From: Dyella acidiphila
GTDB lineage: Bacteria; Pseudomonadota; Gammaproteobacteria; Xanthomonadales; Rhodanobacteraceae
Direction of reading: 5' to 3'
DNA length: 64,000 bases
Assembly: GCF_014863405.1 (NCBI RefSeq)
Contig: NZ_JACZZA010000001.1
Coordinates: 310,001 to 374,000 of the forward strand
The position numbers and the translations under genes are program-made. The notes under the pieces were generated by a model that was not told where the DNA came from, did no database searches, and worked only from the letters and a program-made list of their open reading frames with translations. Of the stretch, positions 52,930 through 62,343 are shown one piece after another. Numbering within the stretch: the first letter of the stretch is position 1; each line of letters starts with the position of its first letter.

Positions 52930-53148
52930 ATGGAACGTCCCTTCAAACGTGTAAAAAAGGCCGCCTGGCTGGGCGGCGTGTGTGCCGGACTCGCCTACGC
53001 CATGGGCACACCTACCTGGGTGATCCGCGCGCTATGGCTGCTGCTGTTTCTGGGCGCGGGCATCGGCGGCCTGATCTATCTGGTGTTGTGGATTGTGGTG
53101 CCGCGCTGGCCGGCCGAACCGCTCGACTATGAAACCGTGACCGCCTGA
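52930..53148 (+). CDS. PspC-domain protein, 72 aa
   Basis: KKAAWLGGVCAGLAYAMGTPTWVIRALW plus LLLFLGAGIGGLIYLVLWIVVPRW is the PspC domain of one amphipathic turn and a membrane helix. PspC proteins act in phage-shock envelope stress, here encoded alone without PspA or PspB. ATG 52930 follows GGAG; ATG 52912 would add six residues. Confidence 0.88.
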   Translation: MERPFKRVKKAAWLGGVCAGLAYAMGTPTWVIRALWLLLFLGAGIGGLIYLVLWIVVPRWPAEPLDYETVTA

Positions 53149-53184
53149 CACGCCGCCACGCATCGCCCTGCTACGGAGCCACCC

Positions 53185-53637
53185 ATGCCCAAGATCGATC
53201 TCGCCAACGTGCCCAAACTGCAGGGCAGCGGTTATCCCGCGCCCTTCGATATGCCTTGCGCCGAACGCGTTCGCCAGCGCCTGGGCGATGCGGGTGGCAT
53301 CGGCGATTTCGGCGTGAATCTGATGCACCTGCCGCCGGGCAGTTGGTCCAGCCAACGCCACTGGCATGCCGAAGAAGATGAATTCCTGTTTGTGCTCGCC
53401 GGGGAACTGACCCTGGTCGAAGACGATGGCGAAACCCTGCTGCGCGCCGGCGATTGCGCCGCGTTTCCCAAAAACTCCGGCAACGGCCATCACCTGATCA
53501 ATCGATCCGCTGCCGTGGCCACGTATCTGGATATCGGCTCGCGCTCGACTAGCGATTCGGTGGTGTATTCCGATATCGACCTGCTGATTGCCAGCACCGA
53601 CACGCGCTACCTGCACAAAGACGGCTCGCCTTATTGA
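53185..53637 (+). CDS. Cupin-domain protein
   Basis: 150 residues, one cupin with RHWHAEEDEFLFVLAGELTLV (His, His, Glu metal ligands) and AAFPKNSGNGHHLINRS (second His). Resembles the sugar-binding/dioxygenase-like small cupins; no specific substrate. ATG 53185 has GGAG 7 nt upstream. Gene 37 nt after the PspC gene on the same strand. Confidence 0.85.
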   Translation: MPKIDLANVPKLQGSGYPAPFDMPCAERVRQRLGDAGGIGDFGVNLMHLPPGSWSSQRHWHAEEDEFLFVLAGELTLVEDDGETLLRAGDCAAFPKNSGNGHHLINRSAAVATYLDIGSRSTSDSVVYSDIDLLIASTDTRYLHKDGSPY

Positions 53638-53663
53638 GCGCGACGACGAGCGCAACCGGTAGC

Positions 53664-53753
53664 TTGGGTTACCCCGGATTTGATCCGGGGGTAACCCAAC
53701 GGGTCTTCATCGCAACGACGAAACATTGTTGGGTTACGCTGCGCTAACCCAAC
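53664..53753. repeat. Palindromic repeat doublet, copy f
   Basis: Hairpin TTGGGTTACCCC...GGGGTAACCCAA (53664-53699) and hairpin GTTGGGTTA-N8-TAACCCAAC (53728-53753), between convergent cupin and methyltransferase genes. The rest of the 264-nt gap shows nothing clear. Confidence 0.87.
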
Positions 53754-53901
53754 CTACGTGGCATGGCGGTACGCCATGCGATGCGCTTGGCCATGAAGCG
53801 CCAGCAGGATCGAATCCATAAACCGCGCGATCGATTGCCTCTTTGCGAGGGCACGAATCGACGCGGCACACCCTCTGGCTCGATCACCGCCCACGCCTCG
53901 C

Positions 53902-54693
53902 TCAATGCGACGGCTTGCGGAACTTCAACACAAACTTGTCCGTATGCCCTTTGATCGCCGGTGCAAAGATCAACGTGTCATGCGCATCCTGCGGATTGGC
54001 CAGCACATCGCTCTGCGCCTCCAGCACAAAGCCCGCCGCCTTGGCCTGCGCAATCACCGTGGCCGGATCGATTCGATGCAAGGTATGCGCATCGCGTCCA
54101 CCCGAGCCTGGTGCTGCCGCATGGTCTACCACCACAAACACGCCGCCGGGCTTCAAGGCTTTGAACACCGCCGCATCCAGCTTCGCCGCCTGCTCCGGCC
54201 CGGTACTGCCATCCACACTGAATACGCTGACCCCGCCGTAGACATCGTGGTAATTCTGCGACGTCCACACCACATCCAACGGCGCGCCGACATCAAGCCG
54301 GTCATAGGGGCGCACTTCGAGGCTGGTATTGGCGCTGTAGGCAGGATCGGCTACCAGCGCGTGAATCGGCTTGAGCTTTTCAGCCGGCGCCTTGGCAACC
54401 AGGCTTTCCGGCAGCACCGCGTAGACATGGCCGCTGGCGCCCACCACTTTGCTGAAGATACGCGTGAAGTAGCCACCGCCAGGCATCACATCCGCCACCT
54501 TGTCACCCGGCTTGATACCGGCAAAGGCCACCAGCGAGGCCGGCTTGCGTGCCGCATCAGCCTGCTTGTCCGCCGCCGGGCGGCCGCTGTCGGCAATGGC
54601 ATCGGACACATAGGCAGGCACGGGTGCGGTCTGGGCGTGCAACAGCGTTGCGGTGCCGAGCAGCAGGAAGGCTAGTGTTGAACACGTTTTCAT
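53902..54693 (-). CDS. Exported SAM-methyltransferase-like protein
   Basis: 263 residues. Signal peptide MKTCSTLAFLLLGTATLLHA, then a class I methyltransferase fold with motif I KVADVMPGGGYFTRIFSKVV, VVWTSQNYHDVYGG, and FVVVDHAAAPGSG. The family (COG4798-like) often carries a signal peptide, although SAM is not normally available outside the cytoplasm. Substrate unknown. Start 54693 is the last ATG before the signal peptide; ATG 54711 would add six residues. Confidence 0.83.
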   Translation of the reverse strand: MKTCSTLAFLLLGTATLLHAQTAPVPAYVSDAIADSGRPAADKQADAARKPASLVAFAGIKPGDKVADVMPGGGYFTRIFSKVVGASGHVYAVLPESLVAKAPAEKLKPIHALVADPAYSANTSLEVRPYDRLDVGAPLDVVWTSQNYHDVYGGVSVFSVDGSTGPEQAAKLDAAVFKALKPGGVFVVVDHAAAPGSGGRDAHTLHRIDPATVIAQAKAAGFVLEAQSDVLANPQDAHDTLIFAPAIKGHTDKFVLKFRKPSH

Positions 54694-55048
54694 AGCGGTT
54701 TGCAGCTCCATAGAACGGGGGAAGATGTCCGCTTCAAACGGACACCACGTTTGCGTTGGCGATTGCAGTCCCTGAGGGACTTGCGCTCTGCATTGGCACG
54801 GCTTCGGAGAATGTGAGCGAGAGGCTAGCGGCTGCGCCAGCGGTGTACAGGCAGCACGGCGCAATTTCAGAAATTGCAATTTCAAATAGTGCGTGCGAAT
54901 GCCCCGCCCAGGGCCGCCCGAGGAAATGCCAAACGGCTCACGCTTTAGCAAGACGGCCCACGCCGCCTGCACGGGGACACAACCATCTAACCATTTAACA
55001 GCACCCATGGATCGTGTTCGTCCCACTCCACGGATCTAGGGGAAATTC
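54694..55048. promoter_or_regulatory. Divergent 355-nt regulatory region with a perfect palindrome
   Basis: Contains the palindrome GCAATTTC-A-GAAATTGC at 54861-54877, followed by another ATTTCAAAT, in a locally AT-rich block. Also GTCCG-N7-CGGAC at 54726-54742. The RHS start has AGGGGA about 6 nt upstream. The palindrome is a likely operator for a repressor acting on the RHS gene. Confidence 0.5.
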
Positions 55049-58000
55049 ATGTCGTTCGCAAAGAGCTGGCCAGGGTTGGCGGCAAGGAAGTACCTGTCGA
55101 ATTCGCACAAAGCAGATTCAAAGGGCAGCAAGGCGGGTAAGGCGATCGTTTTGTTGGTAGCAGCGTTGCTTGCTGTCAGCGGCGGTGCATTTGCCGAAAC
55201 GGACGTCATTACGGATGACGGGGGCGGCGGTGGAGGCGGCGGCGACATTACTACGCTTCCGCCAGTGATCGTTACGGCACCCGATCCGGGCGGGGACGCC
55301 GGCGGCGATGGTGGCGACGCGCCCACCCTGCCGCCGGTCAATGTCACGGCGGACCGGGCGCCGGATCCAGTCGAAACCCTGGGCACAGTCGTGGTTACCG
55401 GCCAAGTGCCGCCCCCGGCAGTAGCACCGCCCATCCATATCGGCAAAACGCCATCGTCGGTAACCACGCTGGCGCCGGTCACCGTCAATGCCGCCATCCC
55501 CAAGACCAAGACCCAATGCCAGGTCGGCGACCCGATCGATCTGGGCACCCAGGCCAAGATCGAGGCAAAAACGGACTTCGCCCGGCCGGGAGAAATGGGC
55601 CTGAAATTCGTCCGCTATTACAGCTCCAACGCGCAGAACCAGACCGCCTTCGGCACCAATCTTCGCGTCGGCGCGTGGACGACAAGCTACGACTACATCC
55701 TCACGCTCGATAGACACCAGACCTCAAGCTGCAACTACCTCGCATCGAACAGCACCTGCCCGCTGGTGCTGGTGCGCCCTGATGGCGCCACGGTGGAATT
55801 TGCCCCGGGCGTGCCCAACGCCGACGGCTCGGCATCGTTCGCCGAGGTCAACGGCGGCATGGCGACCATGACGCGAAGCAGCAGTGGCGCCTACACCATC
55901 CATGACGAGAACTCCAAAGTAATGCAATTTGGACCGGCCATTTATGGCGGCAACTTCTTTTCGATTACCTCGCTCAAGGATCTTGCCGGCGTCGGCTGGA
56001 CATTTACCTACCCGGACGCCAACGACACCGTGGTCACCCACACCTCCGGCCAGACCGTGTCGCTGCACTGGACCGATACGGCATCGGGCCTGGGCGATTT
56101 CGGCCAGACCATCAATCGGCAATTGACAGTCACTGACCCAAGCGGAAAGGTCTACACCTACAGCACGACGATTCCGCAGGGCAGCATCGGCAACGTGGTC
56201 GGCACGCGATACCTCACCGGCGAGCTGCAATCGGTGACGTTCTCCGATTCGCCGGCAACGGTGGTCAGCTACAAGTATCAATCGGATGTATCGAACGCCA
56301 ACGGGCTCTACGGCTATTACCAGTATGCGTTGAACGAGGTCGACTACGACGGCAACGTTCACGACACCACCAGCTACAACGCCATGGGCCAGGCAAGCCA
56401 GACCATGCGCGCTGACGGCACGGACAAGGTATCCATTGCCTATACGAGCAACGGCACCGGCGTTGTAGCAACGGAAACCAATCCGCTCGGCCACGTCAGC
56501 GTTTACCAGTTCGACAGCAATGACAATATCGTTTCCGTTACCGGCCAGGCGGCCTCGCAGTGCGATGCGTCCTTCAGCTCCCAGACGTATGACGCCAATG
56601 GGAACGTCAAGACGCAAACGGATAGCAATGGCAACGTCACCACCTACAACTACGCGGCCAACGGGCAGCTTCAGCAAGAAATAGACGGCACCGGCACCGC
56701 CACCAGCCGCACCACCAACTATGCATGGGATACCACGCCAGGTACCGACCGCCTGACATCCATCACCGTGGTGGGCGCCCTGCAAACGGCGTTTAGCTAT
56801 ACGCCGCAGGGGCGTATCGCCGCGGTGACACGCACCAATCTCACGGCCAATGGCGTGGCGGGCCAGGCACACCAAACCAGCTACGCCTATACCTTGTATG
56901 GCAACGGCATGGTGGCAAGCGTCAAGGTGACGCCGCCCGACACCAGCAATACGCAGACCTATACCTATGACACGCTGGGCAATATCAGCAGCATCACCGA
57001 CGGCCTGAATCGCGTTACGACCTACAATGCTTATGACGGCCTGGGCCGCCCCACACGCATGACCGATATGAACGGGGTGATCACGGACTACGTGTATACC
57101 ACCCGCGAATGGCTTGCCACCAAGACCGTGCGTGCGAATGCCAACGGCACGCCCTCGCCCGTCGATGCGGTGACCAAGTACACCTTTTTCAATCTTCCCT
57201 ACGATGTCATCACGTCGGTAACTGACCCGGACGGCATCACTACCAACTATTCATACGATTCCTCGCAGCGGCTTACCCGTATTACGGATGCCATGGGTAA
57301 CTACATCCAGTACACGCTCGATGCGGCCGGCAATCAGACCGAACGAGCCGTCTACAACGCATCCAACCAGGCGACCAGCTTTGCATTTCAGCAATTCAAC
57401 GTGCTTGGCCAGCTGATCGGCACGTCCAATGCGGCCGGCACCACGGTGGTGTCATACGCCTATGACCCCAACGGCAATTTGACCGATGCCACGGATGCCA
57501 ACGGTATTGACACGCACCGCACCTACGATGCGCTCAATCGTTTGCAAAGCACCGTGCAGAACTTCAATGGATCGGATGCAGCCACGAAGAACGCCACGAC
57601 GACGTTTGGCTATGACCCGCTGGGAAATACTGCCAGCGTCACCGACCCCAATGGCCTGAAGACGAGCTACGCCACGGATGCGTTTGGGCAAATCTGGGTC
57701 ATCAATAGTCCCGACAGCGGCGAGACGCAATTCTCCTTCGACGGCGGCGGCCGCCGCACCGGCAAGATAGACGCCCGCGGCGTGCAGCAGACCTATAGCT
57801 ACGATGCCGTCAGCCGTGTCACCGGCATCCAATATCCGGCTCACCCCGCCCTCAACGTTACTTACAATTACGACCAGGCAGACCCGGTAGCGATTTGCTC
57901 GTCCAATTTCAATAAAGGTCATATGACCAGCATGAGCGACGAGACCGGCACGATGGGCTGGTGCTACACCAACGTCGGCGACAAGGCGATGGAGCAGAAG

Positions 58001-59584
58001 ATTCTCAACGGCGGCACGTATACGACGATCATTACCAAGACGCCGGGACGCCGTACGAAGAACATCCAATACCCATCGCTTTCCGAGCTGACCTTCGGCT
58101 TCGACGGCGACGGCCGCGTCAGCAGCATCAATTTCCAGCAGAACAACGTCACCAACAATGGCTTCCAGATCATTGGCTCGGTGACGCCGATCATCAGCAG
58201 CGTCGGATACCTGCCGTTTGGCCCCATGACGAGCTATACCTGGGCGCAGACCGGATCGCCGACGGAATCGCTGGCCTATGACGGCAATTACCAGCTGATG
58301 GATATCGTCAGCCCCAAGTTGAACCTTCATTTTGCGCGGAACACCCTGGGCGACATCACCGCCGAAGGTGCTACGGCGGGCGCCAATCCGGCCACGGAGA
58401 CGTTCCAGTATGACCCCCTGCATCGGATAACCAACATCGAGGGATCGGGTGGCGCAGTGGAACAAGGCTTTACCTATAGCGGCACCGGCGACCGCTTGTC
58501 CAAGTCGGTAGCCGGCTCGCCCATAGTGGCCTATGCCTATACCTCGGGCAGCCATCGCCTCAGCGCGGTAGGCAGCAGCCCCGTGCAGAACGACGCCATG
58601 GGCAATGCCATGGTGATGACCGCGCCGAACAATGAAGTGATCGGCATCGACTACGACGATCGCGACTACGTCACCGGCGTCACCAATGCCACCACCAGCG
58701 TAGCCAACTACCACTACAACGGCTTCGGACAGCGCGTTACGCGAACCGTCACGGTAGCGCCGTTCGACCAGGTGAAGTACATCTACGAACCGGATGGCAG
58801 CAATCAGATCGTAGGCGAGTATTTCACCACCGATCACCGGGAATACATTTATCTGAACAATATCCCGGTCGCATCCGTATACGATTCCAGCCCGCAATCC
58901 ACGGGCGTTATCCAGGATTTCTACGCAGACCAGAACGGCACCATCCGCGCCGCCACGGATACGCTGGGCAACCTGGTGTACAGCTGGAACTGGAACAACA
59001 ACGCTTTCGGCGAAGCAGCGGCCAGCGGCAGCTCCACCTACTACACGCGCTTCCCCGGGCAGCTTTACGACGACGAGACCGGCCTGTTCTATAACGGGAA
59101 GCGCTATTACAACCCCTCCACCGGTCGCTACCTTCAGAGTGATACGGTGGGTCTGGCTGGCGGCGTCAGCACTTATGCGTATGCCGGTGGCAATCCGCTA
59201 TCCAATATCGATCCCAACGGCGAGGCGTACTTTGCGCTGCGCCGCTTGAACGGGCTTCCCTGGCTTGGTTTGGCTTCGAACAATTCGACGGACGCATCCA
59301 TGGAGGATCAGGTCGCGCACGAGCAATTGTTCTTCGAGGATGGCAAGGCACCCAGCAACCTCGGCTTTTTCCCGAACGGCGTCCACTCCGACAATTTCGA
59401 CGGCACGTGGCATAGGCTGCCCGGCGAATACAACGACTGCGTCATGCGCCAGGCGGCCAATAATGTAAGCATGGGTCAGTACCATCTCTTCGGCAACAAC
59501 TGCCAGACCTGGGCGGACAAGGTTCGCGCGATGTACGACCAGCTGGTATTGAACGGAGCGCTCAACTCCGGGGCATGCCAGTAA
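55049..59584 (+). CDS. RHS/YD-repeat protein with papain-like C-terminal tip
   Basis: 1511 residues. Hydrophobic export segment (AIVLLVAALLAVSGGAFAET), a Gly/Pro-rich variable stretch, then RHS/YD repeats (YDPLGNTASVTDPNG etc.) and the core ending in RFPGQLYDDETGLFYNGKRYYNPSTGRYLQSDTVGL and IDPNG. The last 121 residues are a separate domain: His1424, Cys1464 and Cys1485 in FGNNCQTWADKVR. The order His then NC..W resembles permuted NlpC/P60-LRAT cysteine peptidases. No PAAR or VgrG gene is near. Followed by a small membrane protein gene after 45 nt. Confidence 0.85.
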   Translation: MSFAKSWPGLAARKYLSNSHKADSKGSKAGKAIVLLVAALLAVSGGAFAETDVITDDGGGGGGGGDITTLPPVIVTAPDPGGDAGGDGGDAPTLPPVNVTADRAPDPVETLGTVVVTGQVPPPAVAPPIHIGKTPSSVTTLAPVTVNAAIPKTKTQCQVGDPIDLGTQAKIEAKTDFARPGEMGLKFVRYYSSNAQNQTAFGTNLRVGAWTTSYDYILTLDRHQTSSCNYLASNSTCPLVLVRPDGATVEFAPGVPNADGSASFAEVNGGMATMTRSSSGAYTIHDENSKVMQFGPAIYGGNFFSITSLKDLAGVGWTFTYPDANDTVVTHTSGQTVSLHWTDTASGLGDFGQTINRQLTVTDPSGKVYTYSTTIPQGSIGNVVGTRYLTGELQSVTFSDSPATVVSYKYQSDVSNANGLYGYYQYALNEVDYDGNVHDTTSYNAMGQASQTMRADGTDKVSIAYTSNGTGVVATETNPLGHVSVYQFDSNDNIVSVTGQAASQCDASFSSQTYDANGNVKTQTDSNGNVTTYNYAANGQLQQEIDGTGTATSRTTNYAWDTTPGTDRLTSITVVGALQTAFSYTPQGRIAAVTRTNLTANGVAGQAHQTSYAYTLYGNGMVASVKVTPPDTSNTQTYTYDTLGNISSITDGLNRVTTYNAYDGLGRPTRMTDMNGVITDYVYTTREWLATKTVRANANGTPSPVDAVTKYTFFNLPYDVITSVTDPDGITTNYSYDSSQRLTRITDAMGNYIQYTLDAAGNQTERAVYNASNQATSFAFQQFNVLGQLIGTSNAAGTTVVSYAYDPNGNLTDATDANGIDTHRTYDALNRLQSTVQNFNGSDAATKNATTTFGYDPLGNTASVTDPNGLKTSYATDAFGQIWVINSPDSGETQFSFDGGGRRTGKIDARGVQQTYSYDAVSRVTGIQYPAHPALNVTYNYDQADPVAICSSNFNKGHMTSMSDETGTMGWCYTNVGDKAMEQKILNGGTYTTIITKTPGRRTKNIQYPSLSELTFGFDGDGRVSSINFQQNNVTNNGFQIIGSVTPIISSVGYLPFGPMTSYTWAQTGSPTESLAYDGNYQLMDIVSPKLNLHFARNTLGDITAEGATAGANPATETFQYDPLHRITNIEGSGGAVEQGFTYSGTGDRLSKSVAGSPIVAYAYTSGSHRLSAVGSSPVQNDAMGNAMVMTAPNNEVIGIDYDDRDYVTGVTNATTSVANYHYNGFGQRVTRTVTVAPFDQVKYIYEPDGSNQIVGEYFTTDHREYIYLNNIPVASVYDSSPQSTGVIQDFYADQNGTIRAATDTLGNLVYSWNWNNNAFGEAAASGSSTYYTRFPGQLYDDETGLFYNGKRYYNPSTGRYLQSDTVGLAGGVSTYAYAGGNPLSNIDPNGEAYFALRRLNGLPWLGLASNNSTDASMEDQVAHEQLFFEDGKAPSNLGFFPNGVHSDNFDGTWHRLPGEYNDCVMRQAANNVSMGQYHLFGNNCQTWADKVRAMYDQLVLNGALNSGACQ

Positions 59585-59629
59585 CTTTCAACGTCATTAA
59601 TGTGATCGGATAGAAGAGCGGGAAGGCAT

Positions 59630-59974
59630 ATGGTTGCGTTGTTCTTCGTAGTTTCTGTGCTGGCCATCGTGCTCATCATGCCGGGCTGGCTTTGGTGCGG
59701 CCGTAAGCGCCATCAAACCATGTGGCTTCTCGCTCTGCCGCCCCTAGGCATTGGCCTATGGGCGGCCCTGGCCAAGCTCGGCGTTGGTGCGCAAAGCCTG
59801 GGCAATATTGTTGAAGCACTCGTCATAGCTGCGGTGGCGGTCTTGATGGCCTACGTGAAGTTCTTGCTGCTGGACCGGGCGGGCTTTTCCAGGTCCGGTG
59901 TTATAGCCGCTTACGTCGTCGTTGCCGTGGTGACAGTGGGCCTGCGACTGTTTATGCCATCCATGCCCGAATAA
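59630..59974 (+). CDS. Small membrane protein, candidate immunity protein for the RHS tip
   Basis: 114 residues, about four transmembrane helices (FFVVSVLAIVLIMPGWLW, HQTMWLLALPPLGIGLWAAL, IVEALVIAAVAVLMAYVKFL, GVIAAYVVVAVVTVGLRLF). No family recognised. The site directly after the polymorphic RHS end is where immunity genes sit. The ribosome site GGAAGG is close to ATG 59630. Function is inferred from position only. Confidence 0.65.
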   Translation: MVALFFVVSVLAIVLIMPGWLWCGRKRHQTMWLLALPPLGIGLWAALAKLGVGAQSLGNIVEALVIAAVAVLMAYVKFLLLDRAGFSRSGVIAAYVVVAVVTVGLRLFMPSMPE

Positions 59975-60113
59975 CGGCTGCTCACCTTGGCGCGAGCAGT
60001 TGCATGACTTGGAGTCCAGCCTCGAACCCAAGGGGACTGGACGTGAAGAAGCAGTTTGCCTGGAAACAGATCAGCGGCTTCCCGCGTGAGAGGGGCGTCG
60101 GCGGGCCGCACCC

Positions 60114-61622
60114 TCAATGCTGCGTTGGCGCAGGAGCCGCAGCACCCGGCTTTTCGAGCTTGGCCAGTTCCTGCTTTGCATGCGCGTTCTGTGGATTCAA
60201 ATCCAGCGAGCGCTGATAGTTGGTCTTGGCGCGCTCGATATCGCCCGCGTCCGCCAGGCCTTCCGCAAAACTGTCATAGGCATTCCAGCTCTTCGGGTGA
60301 TGCACCACGTTGTATTCGAAGACGCCGACGGCATCCTTCGCGCGCCCGTCTTGCAGCAGCTGATAGCCCCACTGGTTCACATAGTTTTCCGACAGATGCA
60401 GCTCCGGATGCTGGCGACTGACCTGCCCCACCGTGGCATCCACATTTTGATAGCCGCGCTGCGACAGCGCCTGCTGCAAGGCGGCCAGCGCCGGGGGATC
60501 GCCAAAAATGCCCTGCCTGATGCGGTCCGACATCTCCTGCAGCTCGCCCTGGGTGGTGCGCGTGCTGCGGTTGGTCAGCAGCACGATGCCGTAGTGCGAA
60601 TCCGGATAGAGATCCATAAAGCTGGCGAAGCCGAAAGTACCGCCGCTGTGGCTGAGATGACGCTGGCTATCCACCGTTTCGCCAATCACCCAGTTGAAGC
60701 CCACCGCCAGGCTGTCGACATCGCCCCACAGCGGTTGCTGGGTCAGCTTGAGCGCGGCATCGCCTGCCAGCAATTGCGCCTTCGTATAGCGTGCCATGTC
60801 ATCGGCGCTGTAGCGCAAGCCGCCCGCAGTCAGCAGGTAAGGAGGGGTGTAATGCGGCGCGGGGCTGCCATCTTCGCCATAGGGCGTCGCCATCTGCGCC
60901 GTGCGCGCACTGGATACACCGCTCTGCATGCCCAGCGGCCGCTCGATATAGGCGGCGAGCAGCGTCTGGTATGGCTTGCGGTAGATGTTCTCGACAATCG
61001 TGCCCACCAGTACCGCCGCCACATTGGAGTGCTGCGGTTCCGTACCCGGCTTTTCGCTGGGTGCCACCTTGTGCAGATCCGAAAAAAAAGCCGCACTGGA
61101 ATAATTGCTCAGCAGCTTTACGGCCAGCGGCAGCAGCTTCTTGGGATCGGTCTTTTTGATCAACTCGCTCAAGTCAGGCAAGTTATCGGGCAGCTCGGAG
61201 GTGGTCGACACCAGGTTCGACAACGTGACCGGCGTGCCCTGGAACTGCAGATTCGGATACTTGCCCGGCAGGTAGCGCCGCATGTCATCGGAAATAGTGG
61301 CCTTGTTCTCGATCAAGGCATGCGCCAGCAGCAGACTGGAAAAGGTCTTGCTGATCGAGCCGATCTCGTAAACCGTATCCTTGGTCGGCAACTGCGCCTT
61401 GCCGCGGGTGACCGTGCCGAAATTGAAAAACTGCACCTGCCCATCGCGCACCAGCGCAATGGATAGGCCATCGGCCTTACCCGCCTTGATAAAAGCCGCC
61501 CCCTCCTTCTCGACCACCTGCCCCGGATCGTTCGGCCTGGCCGGCGCGTCCTGTGAAGCAACGTTTGTGCCCAGGAACAGGCACAACACACCCAACACCA
61601 CTGCAGTCAGCGACTTGGTCAT
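60114..61622 (-). CDS. Exported serine hydrolase (class C beta-lactamase-like) with TPR end
   Basis: 502 residues. Signal peptide MTKSLTAVVLGVLCLFLGTNVAS. Catalytic SISK (nucleophile Ser plus Lys), PQHSNVAAVLVG (in the position of the usual Tyr-x-Asn, here His-Ser-Asn), and HSGGTFGFASFM (KTG-like). C-terminal TPR-like repeats (GDIERAKTNYQRSLDLNPQNAHAKQEL). The missing Tyr makes beta-lactamase activity doubtful; an esterase or D-amidase is more likely. Lies between the RHS and amidase cassettes, opposite strand. Confidence 0.85.
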   Translation of the reverse strand: MTKSLTAVVLGVLCLFLGTNVASQDAPARPNDPGQVVEKEGAAFIKAGKADGLSIALVRDGQVQFFNFGTVTRGKAQLPTKDTVYEIGSISKTFSSLLLAHALIENKATISDDMRRYLPGKYPNLQFQGTPVTLSNLVSTTSELPDNLPDLSELIKKTDPKKLLPLAVKLLSNYSSAAFFSDLHKVAPSEKPGTEPQHSNVAAVLVGTIVENIYRKPYQTLLAAYIERPLGMQSGVSSARTAQMATPYGEDGSPAPHYTPPYLLTAGGLRYSADDMARYTKAQLLAGDAALKLTQQPLWGDVDSLAVGFNWVIGETVDSQRHLSHSGGTFGFASFMDLYPDSHYGIVLLTNRSTRTTQGELQEMSDRIRQGIFGDPPALAALQQALSQRGYQNVDATVGQVSRQHPELHLSENYVNQWGYQLLQDGRAKDAVGVFEYNVVHHPKSWNAYDSFAEGLADAGDIERAKTNYQRSLDLNPQNAHAKQELAKLEKPGAAAPAPTQH

Positions 61623-61671
61623 GACTAGGCCGTGTATTTGGTTAAAGGGAGATGCGACTGCGGGATGCTAG

Positions 61672-61947
61672 CAAGGGGTTGATGGGCTCACAACATGGCT
61701 TGCCGCGGGCGCTCTGCCAGTTGCCATAGCAATCTTTAGCATCAGCGGCACCGCCGATCACCTCGGCCTATGTTGCAAATCAACAGGGATCGGTCTTCTG
61801 GAAGACAAATTCGAAAAAACCGAAGACGGAAAAGAATTCCCTTACAGCTCCTATCGCCTATTCGTGATCGATCATGCTGCGAACAGCGTGATACAGATGC
61901 ATTCGCCAAATGCCAGCTCATATCAAGACTTCATCAAGGAGGATGCC
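61672..61947 (+). pseudogene. Open, coding-like stretch fused in frame before the amidase gene
   Basis: From the stop at 61669 the frame stays open into the amidase gene. It reads a hydrophobic segment (TTWLAAGALPVAIAIFS) then a polar part (LEDKFEKTEDGKEFPYSSYR, DFIKED). No ATG lies in it; GTG 61864 is the only usual start. Amino-acid pattern looks genuine, so it may be the C-terminal end of an older gene, truncated by the neighbouring serine hydrolase gene, or an N-terminal extension. Confidence 0.5.
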
Positions 61948-62343
61948 ATGCCTTATATCGCGGACATGAGGAAAACCATCAGCATGGTTCAGGCCGGAAA
62001 ATTGATGGGCAATGGGCAGTGTGTTTCGCTGATCCACGCGGTAACAGTGATTCCGCCAGCATCAACATGGCGCCGCGGCCTGCAGGTTAAAAACAGTAAA
62101 AACATTCTGCGAGGAACCATCATTGCCACCTTCGACCGCTATGGGCATTACGGCAACCAGACGAACGGCACCAGTCACGCCGCGATCTATCTGTACCAAA
62201 CGCCAACTGGCATCGTCGTCATAGATCAATGGAAAGGCCATGGATCTCAGAAGGATCATGCTCCACAACAAAGGACGATACACTTTGATGGCCTTTCGAG
62301 CCTGCCCGTCAACAAGGGAGATAACTACTATGTGGTGGAGTAA
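61948..62343 (+). CDS. BPSL0067-family protein, putative cysteine amidase effector
   Basis: 131 residues. Papain-like features: Cys25 in GNGQCVSLIHA, His77 in GTSHAAIYLYQ, and VIDQWKG (Asp93), the pattern of BPSL0067-type NlpC/P60-like enzymes that may cut peptidoglycan peptide bonds. No signal peptide, as for a protein delivered by a secretion system. AAGGAGG, 5 nt before ATG 61948, is the best ribosome site in the region. Its 3' end overlaps the STY0301 gene by 14 nt. Confidence 0.8.
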   Translation: MPYIADMRKTISMVQAGKLMGNGQCVSLIHAVTVIPPASTWRRGLQVKNSKNILRGTIIATFDRYGHYGNQTNGTSHAAIYLYQTPTGIVVIDQWKGHGSQKDHAPQQRTIHFDGLSSLPVNKGDNYYVVE

